A stretch of DNA of 6,127 nucleotides from Nevskiales bacterium (lineage in GTDB: Bacteria > Pseudomonadota > Gammaproteobacteria > Nevskiales > Nevskiaceae), in the NCBI GenBank assembly GCA_022616655.1, contig JAKEEJ010000107.1, positions 1 through 6,127 on the forward strand, read 5' to 3'. Positions within the stretch are counted from its first letter, which is position 1. Each line of letters begins with the position of its first letter. This document shows, piece by piece, positions 1 to 5,959 of the stretch. A model generated the notes under the pieces. The model made no database searches. It saw nothing but the letters and a program-made list of their open reading frames with translations, and was not told the origin of the DNA. The position numbers were made by a program, and so were the translations under genes.

Positions 1-1
1 C

Positions 2-94
2 GCACGGCAGCTCTACCAGCTTCACAGCCAGACCGGACGTGGGGCGCTTGATTTCTCCAGCATTGCGGAGTTGTTGAGCGTCCCGCAAGGTTGA
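2..94 (+). CDS. C-terminal end of a 3-hydroxyisobutyrate dehydrogenase-type NAD(P)-dependent oxidoreductase (5' truncated)
   Basis: An open frame enters from the left edge and stops at TGA 92-94, leaving 30 residues that begin ARQLYQLHSQTG and end SVPQG. The pattern A-x-x-LY-x6-G-x-G-x-x-D-F-S-x-I matches the extreme C-terminus of the beta-hydroxyacid dehydrogenase family (3-hydroxyisobutyrate dehydrogenase, tartronate semialdehyde reductase and relatives), where the last helices of the all-alpha domain carry an 'LY...G.G..D.S' signature. These are cytosolic enzymes that oxidise or reduce short hydroxyacids with NAD(P). The Rossmann domain and catalytic lysine lie outside the window, so the substrate cannot be named. 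It reads in the same direction as the next gene, about 105 bases away. The family call rests on pattern memory of a short tail, so it is moderate. Confidence 0.6.
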   Translation, partial: ARQLYQLHSQTGRGALDFSSIAELLSVPQG

Positions 95-97
95 TTC

Positions 98-133
98 CGG
101 GATTCATAAAATCCCGCTGCCAACCGAAGCGGG
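98..133 (+). other. Two mutually exclusive inverted repeats in the leader of the exported-protein gene
   Basis: Just after the stop codon at 92-94, cgggat (98-103) pairs with atcccg (111-116) around a 7-base loop. A second pair, cccgct (113-118) with agcggg (128-133), has a 9-base loop. They share bases 113-116, so only one can form at a time. Neither is followed by a clean run of T, so this is not a standard intrinsic terminator. It could be a weak terminator for the upstream gene, a leader structure for the downstream gene, or chance in GC-rich DNA. I see no convincing -35/-10 pair between 94 and 200. Confidence 0.3.
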
Positions 134-190
134 TGATCTTCGTTGCTTCTGTCATATCCGGTGGATGAGTACGTCCCCCGGCTTGCCTCT

Positions 191-194
191 GGAG
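191..194 (+). promoter_or_regulatory. Ribosome binding site deciding the start at 201
   Basis: GGAG at 191-194 lies 6 bases before ATG 201-203. This favours that start over the in-frame ATG at 165, which has only a GGTGG directly abutting it. Confidence 0.7.
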
Positions 195-200
195 ACTGCC

Positions 201-1406
201 ATGACCCAAAAACGCCCGCGGGTTCCCGCGCTCATTTTCCTGCTGGCCGGCACCTTGCAACTGCCGGCCTGCGCGCAGGACCCGTCCCCCACCCTGTCGA
301 GCCGCGGAGCGGGAGAGACGGGCGCTTATGCCGCAAGAGAAGCCACCGCCGTCCGTATGGGAGATACCCAGGGGTATTACACCGATCCGGAATTCCTGGA
401 CAGCGCTGCCAAGGCCACGTTTGCGGACGAGCACAATCGCATCTGGCTTGCGGATCTGGACATGGAGACCGGACTGTTCGTTTCAGCGTCCGGCCGCGAC
501 CTGTTCATTGACGAGGACATTACACCGCTGCGCACGTCCTTTAACGGTCCCGAATTCGGACTCGACAAGCATGGCTGGGCGCTGTTCTACACCAAGAACG
601 TTGACGGCGTTCCACGCGCGTGGCGCGCCACCGTGAATGGAGATCGCGTTTCCAAACAGCCGCTGACACCCGGAGATCGGCCGCGCATGAGCATTCTGGC
701 CACCCAGGATGCGAGCGCCCCATCCATACGGATCCTGTACGTTCTGGATGTGTGGCAACGCGGAATGGGGGGCAAGGCGGCTTGGGCTGAGGCCGACGGC
801 GCCATGCAGGCAGAGACCGAGTTTGACAAAGATACGGGAGTGCGCTGGATTGTTGGCACCCGCTCCTTCGTCTACGTGCGTCAGAGCGGCCCCAACAAAG
901 GGCAGCTTGCGCTGTACGACACAGAGACCGGCCGCGAGACTCTCATCATCACCGACGACGGCGGCAAGAAATCGGATGCTTATGCCTGGATGACGCCGGG
1001 CGGAACCCTTCGCATACTTTCGGCCATTGACGACCGTACGCTGGTCTTCTATGCAAACAGCGGCGGAGGCAAACCCTGGAAACGCGCAAAATCCATTGAC
1101 ATGGGCAAGTATTCTTCTTATGGCTTCATCGGATCGCCGGAGGCGGTGGCCGTTGGAGAAAAGTCCTACGTAAGCCTGGTCGTCAAGGAGAACTCGGGCT
1201 ACGCCAAGGCGGATGTGCTTGTCATCGGCCCCGACACCGGCGAGATCGTGCACTGCAACGACGGGATGGGCGCGGTCATCCGTACCGACCCTGAAATTGT
1301 GCGGGGCAAAAACCAGATCTTTGTTTACTACAACACCGTCTCGTTCGGAAAGCCGATGCGCTTCACCCCGTACCGGTGCGCGACGGGGATCCCGGTCACT
1401 CCGTGA
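201..1406 (+). CDS. Exported, probably beta-propeller protein of unknown function; possible lipoprotein
   Basis: The protein has 401 residues. I chose ATG 201 over the upstream in-frame ATG at 165 because it has a well-spaced GGAG and places a good signal peptide at the N-terminus: basic K4-R5-P-R7, hydrophobic stretch A10-L21, then L21-P-A-C24. That can be read as a lipobox (Pro at -2 is atypical) with Ala at +2, pointing to the outer membrane. It can also be read as a signal peptidase I site, ACA before Q26. The mature part shows recurring aromatic beta strands about 45-95 residues apart: WALFYT (126-131), FVYVR (223-227), LVFYAN (281-286), YVSLVV (323-328), IFVYYN (373-378). These alternate with Gly/Asp turns and segments such as LYDTETGRE (238-246). 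This resembles TolB/WD40-like propellers with degenerate repeats. Two further cysteines (352, 393) could form a disulfide. There is no CxxCH haem motif and no recognisable catalytic motif. It converges on iorB with 3 bases between stops. Family and function not recognised. Confidence 0.85.
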   Translation: MTQKRPRVPALIFLLAGTLQLPACAQDPSPTLSSRGAGETGAYAAREATAVRMGDTQGYYTDPEFLDSAAKATFADEHNRIWLADLDMETGLFVSASGRDLFIDEDITPLRTSFNGPEFGLDKHGWALFYTKNVDGVPRAWRATVNGDRVSKQPLTPGDRPRMSILATQDASAPSIRILYVLDVWQRGMGGKAAWAEADGAMQAETEFDKDTGVRWIVGTRSFVYVRQSGPNKGQLALYDTETGRETLIITDDGGKKSDAYAWMTPGGTLRILSAIDDRTLVFYANSGGGKPWKRAKSIDMGKYSSYGFIGSPEAVAVGEKSYVSLVVKENSGYAKADVLVIGPDTGEIVHCNDGMGAVIRTDPEIVRGKNQIFVYYNTVSFGKPMRFTPYRCATGIPVTP

Positions 1407-1409
1407 GTT

Positions 1410-3620
1410 TCAACCGGAACGGAGATCCGTTCCGCGGACCGGGAGCGTCCGGATCCGTTTACCGGTCGCGGCAAAGATCGCGTTGGCCAGCGCCGGTGCC
1501 GCACCCACCGTGCCGGGCTCGCCGATGCCGCCCGGCGCTTCGCCGCTTTTCACCAGAATCACTTCAATCTCCGGCGTCTCGTTGATCCGCAACAGACGAT
1601 AATTGTTGAAGTTGGTCTGTTCGACGCGGCCGTCCTTGAACGTGATTTCACCAAACAACGCCGCCGTCAGGCCGAAAATGATGCCGCCTTCAATCTGCGC
1701 TCGCACCGTATCCGGGTTCACGACCAGGCCGCAGTCCACCGCGCAGACCATGCGCCGCACCCGCACCTCACCCTCTTTGGAAACCGCCACCTCCGCCACC
1801 TGCGACAGATAACTGCCGAAAGCGTATTGCACGGAGACCCCACGGCCGTAACCGGCCGGCAACGGCTGTCCCCAGTTGGCCTTCTTTGCCGCCAGCTCGA
1901 GTACCGCCCGGGCGCGCGGAGACTCGCCGAGCAACGCCCGACGGTACTCCACGGGATCCGTCTTGGCCGCCACCGCCAGCTCGTCCACAAAACTCTCCAC
2001 CACGAACACATTGTGCGTGGGTCCGACGCCGCGCCAGAATCCAGTCGTGATCCCGCGGGGCGGCTCCTGACGCACGTACTCCACGTGGACGTTGGGCAGT
2101 GCGTAGGGCAGATCCGCTGCGCCTTCCACGGCGTCCCGGTCCAGACCGCCCCGAAACGCCTGGGGAACCCAGCGCGCATAGATGGAGGACGCGGTGACCC
2201 GGTGGCTCCAGGCCACGGGCCGGCCCTGCCCGTCCAGACCCGCCGCCAGCCGGTCATAGTAATAAGGCCGGTAGATGTCGTGCTGAATGTCTTCTTCGCG
2301 TGTCCACACAACTTTCACCGGCCCCTCGACCTGCCGGGCGATCAGCACCGCCTGTTCGATGAAGTCCACTTCCAGGCGCCGGCCAAATCCGCCGCCGAGC
2401 AACTGGTTGTGAATCCGCACCCTCTCGGGCGACAGACCGGTCACACGCGCGGCCACGGCCTGGGCGCGCGTAGCCACTTGGGTTCCCACCCAGATGTCGC
2501 ACACGTCCTTGCGCACATGCACGGTGCAGCTCGGCGGCTCCATCGTGGCGTGTGCCAGAAACGGCAGTTGATACACCGCTTCCAGCTTACGGGCCGCACT
2601 TGCCATCGCTTTGGAAACATTGCCTTCGTTCCGCGCCACGACGCCCGAACTGGCGGAGGCCTGTTCGTATTGCCGGACGATGTCGGCGTTGCCGAGTCTG
2701 GCGTTCGGACCGTGGTCCCAGCGAATGTCGAGCGCAGCCAACCCCTGTTTGGCGGCCCACGTGTGAGCGGCAACCACGGCCACCGCGTTGTCGAGGCGCA
2801 CCACCTGGGAGACCCCCTGGATCGCCCGGGCCTTGCCGTCCTCCACGCCGTCCAGTTTTCCGCCGAGCACCGGGCAGGCGGCCACCGCGGCGATTTTCAT
2901 GCCCGGGAGTCTGAGGTCAATGCTGAACTGCGCTTTGCCGTTGACCTTGTCCGGACTGTCCAGGCGCCGGGCGGAGGTACCGATGAGTTTGAAATCCCTG
3001 GGCGCTTTGAGCGTAACCCGCTCCGGAACCGGCAGCGTCGCCGCCGTGTCGGCCAGCGCTCCGTACCGGAGCCGGCGTCCGCTCGGACCGTGAATCACCT
3101 CGCCTTTCTCGGCACGACAGGATGACACGTCCACCTTCCAGGTTTGCGCCGCCGCCGAGATCAGCATGACGCGCGCGGTGGCGCCGGCCTGGCGCAGCGG
3201 TTGCCAGGCCGAGCGCACACTCGTCGAACCGCCCGTAGCCTGGGATCGAAAGAACGGATTCATATACCGCCGATCGTCAGCCGGCGCCGCTTCCAGCCTC
3301 ACCTGCCGGAGCTCCACTTCCAGCTCCTCGGCTATGAGCATGGGGATGGAGGTGTAAGTCCCCTGCCCCATTTCCACGTAGGACATGATCAGGTTCACGC
3401 CGCCGTCGCGGGCGATGCGAATGAATGCGTTGGGCGCAAAGGCCTGCGCGGCTGAAGCGTCGGCGGCGTGGGCGCTGTCCAGGGGGCCGGGCAGATAAAA
3501 ACTGAGCAACAAACCGCCGCCGGTGGCGGCACTGGTTTTCAGGAAGCTGCGACGGGAGACGCCCCTGAGTTCCGACCCCGCGTCGTCGTTGACCGCGTTG
3601 TGCAAGGCTTCGAAGCTCAT
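1410..3620 (-). CDS. iorB: Molybdopterin-binding large subunit, IorB-type aldehyde dehydrogenase / N-heterocycle hydroxylase
   Basis: The protein has 736 residues, a normal length for IorB-type large subunits of the xanthine oxidase family. These hydroxylate N-heterocycles or oxidise aldehydes with water as oxygen donor, in the periplasm. The start ATG (3620-3618) overlaps the iorA stop as ATGA and has GGAG 7 bases upstream. The N-terminus has a twin-arginine signal, SRRSFLK (22-28), a Gly/Leu-rich core and a likely cleavage site after SAHA (49-52). Molybdenum-domain motifs in order: YVEMGQG (81-87), HATMEPP (357-363), [15 protein letters not shown] (406-420, cofactor-binding glycine loop), WRGVGPTHN (529-537), and [20 protein letters not shown] (697-716) in which E701 is the expected catalytic glutamate. 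All look intact. The final RGTDLRSG tail lies in a perfect hairpin at the convergent gene end. The substrate cannot be read from sequence. The symbol denotes family, not proven isoquinoline activity. Confidence 0.95.
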   Translation of the reverse strand: MSFEALHNAVNDDAGSELRGVSRRSFLKTSAATGGGLLLSFYLPGPLDSAHAADASAAQAFAPNAFIRIARDGGVNLIMSYVEMGQGTYTSIPMLIAEELEVELRQVRLEAAPADDRRYMNPFFRSQATGGSTSVRSAWQPLRQAGATARVMLISAAAQTWKVDVSSCRAEKGEVIHGPSGRRLRYGALADTAATLPVPERVTLKAPRDFKLIGTSARRLDSPDKVNGKAQFSIDLRLPGMKIAAVAACPVLGGKLDGVEDGKARAIQGVSQVVRLDNAVAVVAAHTWAAKQGLAALDIRWDHGPNARLGNADIVRQYEQASASSGVVARNEGNVSKAMASAARKLEAVYQLPFLAHATMEPPSCTVHVRKDVCDIWVGTQVATRAQAVAARVTGLSPERVRIHNQLLGGGFGRRLEVDFIEQAVLIARQVEGPVKVVWTREEDIQHDIYRPYYYDRLAAGLDGQGRPVAWSHRVTASSIYARWVPQAFRGGLDRDAVEGAADLPYALPNVHVEYVRQEPPRGITTGFWRGVGPTHNVFVVESFVDELAVAAKTDPVEYRRALLGESPRARAVLELAAKKANWGQPLPAGYGRGVSVQYAFGSYLSQVAEVAVSKEGEVRVRRMVCAVDCGLVVNPDTVRAQIEGGIIFGLTAALFGEITFKDGRVEQTNFNNYRLLRINETPEIEVILVKSGEAPGGIGEPGTVGAAPALANAIFAATGKRIRTLPVRGTDLRSG
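1415..1434. terminator. Perfect 8-bp GC-rich hairpin at the convergent gene junction, possible bidirectional transcript end
   Basis: cggaacgg (1415-1422) and ccgttccg (1427-1434) form a perfect 8-bp stem with a 4-base loop. It starts 9 bases after the stop codon of the + strand gene and lies inside the last codons of iorB. A second, weaker stem (cggac 1435-1439 with gtccg 1447-1451) follows directly. No T-run flanks it on either strand, so it is not a textbook Rho-independent terminator. It may act as a Rho-assisted end or as a 3' block to exonucleases. Confidence 0.4.
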
Positions 3621-4096
3621 GACGAGGCTCCGGGTGCCGTGGACGTGGCACGCGCCGCGCGCTTGATGGCGGCGCGGATGCGCGGATAGGTGCCGCAGCG
3701 GCAGAGATTTCCGGCCATCGCGGCGTCGATGTCGGCGTCGCCGGGATTGGGATTGCCCGCCAGCAGTGCTGCGGCGGACATGATCTGGCCGGGCTGGCAG
3801 TACCCGCACTGGACCACTTCCAGGTCCAGCCAGGCCTGCTGCACCTTGGCACCGCTCGGCGTCTGGCCAATCGCCTCGATGGTGGTGATGTTGGCGCTAC
3901 CGACCGCACTGACCGGTGTGACACAGGATCGTACCGGACGGCCGTCGAGGTGTACAGTGCAGGCGCCGCACAAGGCCATGCCACAGCCGAATTTCGTGCC
4001 GGTCAGCCCCACGACGTCGCGCAGCGCCCACAGCAGCGGCATGTCATCCGGGACATCCAGCTCGTACTGCTTACCGTTGATCCGCAAGCTCGTCAT
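3617..4096 (-). CDS. iorA: [2Fe-2S] small subunit, IorA-type, of the molybdenum hydroxylase
   Basis: The protein has 159 residues, typical for the family. It passes electrons from the molybdenum site of the large subunit through two [2Fe-2S] clusters. The plant-ferredoxin-type cluster ligands are C38, C43, C46 ([17 protein letters not shown]) and C58. The second, all-helical domain has C97 and C100 (QCGYCQPGQ) with C132 and C134 ([12 protein letters not shown]). All eight are present. The start ATG at 4096 is chosen because AGGAGA precedes it by 6 bases and MTSLRINGK is the normal family N-terminus. The frame remains open upstream to 4171, but that stretch belongs to mocA in another frame. 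It overlaps mocA by 26 bases and iorB by 4 (ATGA). It has no signal peptide, so it presumably folds with its clusters in the cytoplasm and is carried across by the Tat signal of the large subunit. Confidence 0.95.
   Translation of the reverse strand: MTSLRINGKQYELDVPDDMPLLWALRDVVGLTGTKFGCGMALCGACTVHLDGRPVRSCVTPVSAVGSANITTIEAIGQTPSGAKVQQAWLDLEVVQCGYCQPGQIMSAAALLAGNPNPGDADIDAAMAGNLCRCGTYPRIRAAIKRAARATSTAPGASS
3628..3631 (-). promoter_or_regulatory. Ribosome binding site of iorB
   Basis: GGAG read on the - strand, 7 bases before ATG 3620-3618, inside the last codons of iorA. It fixes the iorB start and rejects the 63-residue upstream extension of that open frame, which is Arg/His-rich and runs through iorA. 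Confidence 0.75.
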
Positions 4097-4778
4097 TGAA
4101 ATCTCCTGATGAATCTGGCCCGGTTGAGGACCGCCGGCCGGGTGTACCGAGCAGAATCGGCACACGTGCATAATCGTCCGGTGAGTCTATGTCAACGGCC
4201 GCCTCGGGCATAGCGATTGCCGTCACCTGCGTGCGGTATTTTTCCAGAAGGCGGCGCGCACCCGCCGCGCCCGAGAGGTGCGCCAGTTCCGGATAGAAAG
4301 AAACGGGAAACAGACAGGGCGGGCCCTGGATTGCACTGTGATGGCTGGCGATGATCCGCGACGGCGCCGTGCGGTGCGCTGCCAACAGACGCTGCAGTTG
4401 TACAACGCCTACCAGCGCCTGATCCACCAGACACAACAGCGCCGCGTCCGGTGGCGGGGAACGGTCCAGAAGATGGCGAAAACCGCGGGCGATGGAGCTC
4501 CCCATTCCGTCCTCCCATTGCGCGTTGTACACGATGGTCGCGGGCATACCGGCCAGTTCCCGGGCCACAACATCGGCATGAGCACCGGTCACCACCACGA
4601 GTTCGGCGCCGGTTTCGAGAACCGCCAGCGCCATACGCCGCACCAGTGAAATCCCTTCGATGTGCGCGAGCTGTTTTGGGCCACCGTAACGGCTGGCGGC
4701 ACCCGCGGCCAGCAGGACCGCGCCAACGGCGCCTTCCCTCCCACCGGGTCCGTATGCGTCCAAAGGCTGTCTTTTCAA
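4071..4778 (-). CDS. mocA: MocA-type molybdenum cofactor cytidylyltransferase (TTG start)
   Basis: The protein has 235 residues, longer than the roughly 190-200 usual for the family because both ends extend. It transfers CMP from CTP to the molybdenum cofactor to give MCD, the form used by IorB-type enzymes. Visible motifs: [16 protein letters not shown] (22-37, nucleotide-binding loop), VVVTGAH (61-67), N85-x-x-W88[11 protein letters not shown] (91-99), VDQ (118-120, with metal-binding-type D119), GPPCLFP (152-158), AGARRLL (172-178) and [10 protein letters not shown] (195-204). The start is TTG 4778-4776, overlapping the xdhC stop as TTGA. No in-frame ATG or GTG precedes the first motif and no Shine-Dalgarno is seen, so translation probably depends on coupling. 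Deviations from the remembered consensus are Ala121 where 'DQP' has Pro, and SGAAGAR where 'GDxGAR' has Asp. The C-terminal tail of about 30 residues runs into iorA. Confidence 0.9.
   Translation of the reverse strand: MKRQPLDAYGPGGREGAVGAVLLAAGAASRYGGPKQLAHIEGISLVRRMALAVLETGAELVVVTGAHADVVARELAGMPATIVYNAQWEDGMGSSIARGFRHLLDRSPPPDAALLCLVDQALVGVVQLQRLLAAHRTAPSRIIASHHSAIQGPPCLFPVSFYPELAHLSGAAGARRLLEKYRTQVTAIAMPEAAVDIDSPDDYARVPILLGTPGRRSSTGPDSSGDFNDELADQR
4102..4107 (-). promoter_or_regulatory. Ribosome binding site of iorA, embedded in the end of mocA
   Basis: AGGAGA on the - strand, 6 bases before ATG 4096-4094. The same bases encode part of the MocA C-terminal tail (SGDF). Confidence 0.8.
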
Positions 4779-5875
4779 TGAAGGGGGCCGGTGACGGTGT
4801 ACAAGGGTGCTCCGCTGTGGCCGGACGTGACCGCCAGCATTTCCGCCGCGATGGCCAGCGCGATTTCCTCGGGCGTCTCCGAGCCGAGATCAAGTCCGGC
4901 CGGTGCGTGCAGCGGTGTCACCATCGCGCCGCAAGCCTCCAGTACCTTGTGGACGCGCTGTCGCGAGCCGATGGCGCCGAGATAACCGAGCGACAGGGCA
5001 CGGAGCGCGTTCAGATACGCAATATCCCGTTCGACGTTGTGCGTCATGACAACCGCAAACGTGCGACGATCGAAAAAGATCCGTTGCGTCAATTCTTCAG
5101 GCCCGGCCGTAACGATGCCGGTGCCGGCAGGTATTCCTTCCGGCCGGTTGTGATCCGTACGATGATCCACCAGCGTCACGGTCCAGCCCAGAGTGCCGGC
5201 GATTCGCGCCAGCGCCAGCGAGCCGGCATTGACGCCGATGAGCACGGCCGCGGGGGGCGGCAGCAGGGATTCCACCAGAACGTCCACGGATCCCCGGGCC
5301 GTTTCGAAGCGCGCCACCTGGGGCCGTTTTTTATCCTGCAGCCCGGCGGCGTGAGAGACGACGGCGGACGTGAACGCGGGATCTTCCAACTCGTCACAGA
5401 GCACCTGCTCCGACCAGACCAGCCGTTGCGGACGCGGGCACAGACAGGCGCCCTCGCGAGTGAACGCGGTGGCCAGAAACCCCGGCGTGCGCGTCCGCAG
5501 ACAGCGTTCCGCGGCGGTAACGAACTGCAAATCCGAGGCCCGAGACAGCGGCTCAATCAACACTTCCAGTTCCCCTCCGCAGCCCAGCTCCAGCAGCGCG
5601 TCGAGCCCGTGTTCGCGGTCATAACGCACCAGCTCGGCGCGGCCCGCGGCGATGACGGCACGCGCGCGTGTCACGATGTCGGCCTCCGGACAGCCGCCGG
5701 CGAGACCGCGGATCACCGTACCGTCGCCGAACACCAGCATGCGTGCACCGGGCCGGCGGTACGTGGGGCCGTGCGTGCGCGTGAGCGTGACCAACGCGGC
5801 GCCGCCGGCAAAACCGGTGCTTTCCAGTCGTCTGAAACCGTCGATCAGTACTCCAAACTCCTGCGGCGTGTTCAT
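4775..5875 (-). CDS. xdhC: XdhC/CoxI-family molybdenum cofactor maturation protein
   Basis: The protein has 366 residues, the usual two-domain length. XdhC proteins bind the molybdenum cofactor, promote its sulfuration and hand it to xanthine oxidase-family enzymes. They act in the cytoplasm and are not part of the final enzyme. The N-terminal XdhC/CoxI domain shows GPTYRRPGARM (36-46), GLAGGCPEADI (57-67) and LGCGGELEVLIEPL (97-110). The C-terminal Rossmann domain shows VLIGVNAGSLALARIA (211-226), LGWTVTLVDHR (229-239), VVMTHNVERD (275-284), YLGAIGSRQR (298-307) and PAGLDLGSETPEEIALAIAAEML (325-347). The glycine-rich loop reads G-V-N-A-G rather than the usual G-x-G, so nucleotide binding may differ. 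The start ATG 5875 has GGAGG 10 bases upstream, a little far, and a normal N-terminus (MNTPQEF). It is first of the four overlapping genes and lies 84 bases after the DUF1214 stop. No clear promoter is seen in that gap. Confidence 0.93.
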   Translation of the reverse strand: MNTPQEFGVLIDGFRRLESTGFAGGAALVTLTRTHGPTYRRPGARMLVFGDGTVIRGLAGGCPEADIVTRARAVIAAGRAELVRYDREHGLDALLELGCGGELEVLIEPLSRASDLQFVTAAERCLRTRTPGFLATAFTREGACLCPRPQRLVWSEQVLCDELEDPAFTSAVVSHAAGLQDKKRPQVARFETARGSVDVLVESLLPPPAAVLIGVNAGSLALARIAGTLGWTVTLVDHRTDHNRPEGIPAGTGIVTAGPEELTQRIFFDRRTFAVVMTHNVERDIAYLNALRALSLGYLGAIGSRQRVHKVLEACGAMVTPLHAPAGLDLGSETPEEIALAIAAEMLAVTSGHSGAPLYTVTGPLH

Positions 5876-5885
5876 GCCCGCCTGT

Positions 5886-5890
5886 CCTCC
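5886..5890 (-). promoter_or_regulatory. Probable ribosome binding site of xdhC
   Basis: GGAGG on the - strand, 10 bases before ATG 5875-5873. The spacing is longer than ideal. It is the only strong purine-rich match upstream. Confidence 0.5.
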
Positions 5891-5959
5891 GTCTGACCGG
5901 CAGCCGTCAAAGCCTGTTCAGAACTGTGCGGCAAGCACCGTTGCCGAGTCGGTCGCAGT

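Noticed and set aside
165..200. Earlier in-frame ATG for the exported protein (12 extra residues)
   Set aside because: Poorly spaced ribosome site, and it lengthens the n-region of the signal peptide; the start at 201 fits better.
483..1253. 256-codon - strand open frame opposite the exported protein gene
   Set aside because: No ribosome site or motif seen. The + strand frame has a signal peptide, a good ribosome site and propeller-like strands.
201..1406. Exported protein as the electron acceptor of the molybdenum enzyme
   Set aside because: No CxxCH haem motif or other redox motif, and it is on the opposite strand.
1827..3125. 432-codon + strand open frame opposite iorB
   Set aside because: His/Arg/Gly-rich translation with no family pattern, and it lies wholly antisense to conserved IorB motifs.
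3621..3809. Upstream extension of the iorB frame (63 residues)
   Set aside because: Arg/His-rich, lies inside iorA in a different frame, and would place the Tat signal far from the N-terminus.
3277..3984. 235-codon - strand open frame in another frame across iorA and iorB
   Set aside because: Arg/Pro/Ala-rich, overlaps both recognised subunits and carries none of their motifs.
4192..4893. 233-codon - strand frame overlapping mocA and xdhC
   Set aside because: Arg/Gly-rich out-of-frame reading of two recognised genes, without motifs of its own.
4451..5896. 481-codon + strand open frame opposite mocA and xdhC
   Set aside because: Arg/Gln/Gly-rich translation with no motifs, antisense to two well-recognised genes; typical GC-rich shadow frame.
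5876..5959. Promoter for xdhC in the 84-base gap
   Set aside because: A TTGACG-like box is present on the - strand, but no acceptable -10 hexamer at 16-18 bases; the cggcaa/ttgccg pair (5929-5946) is too short to call.
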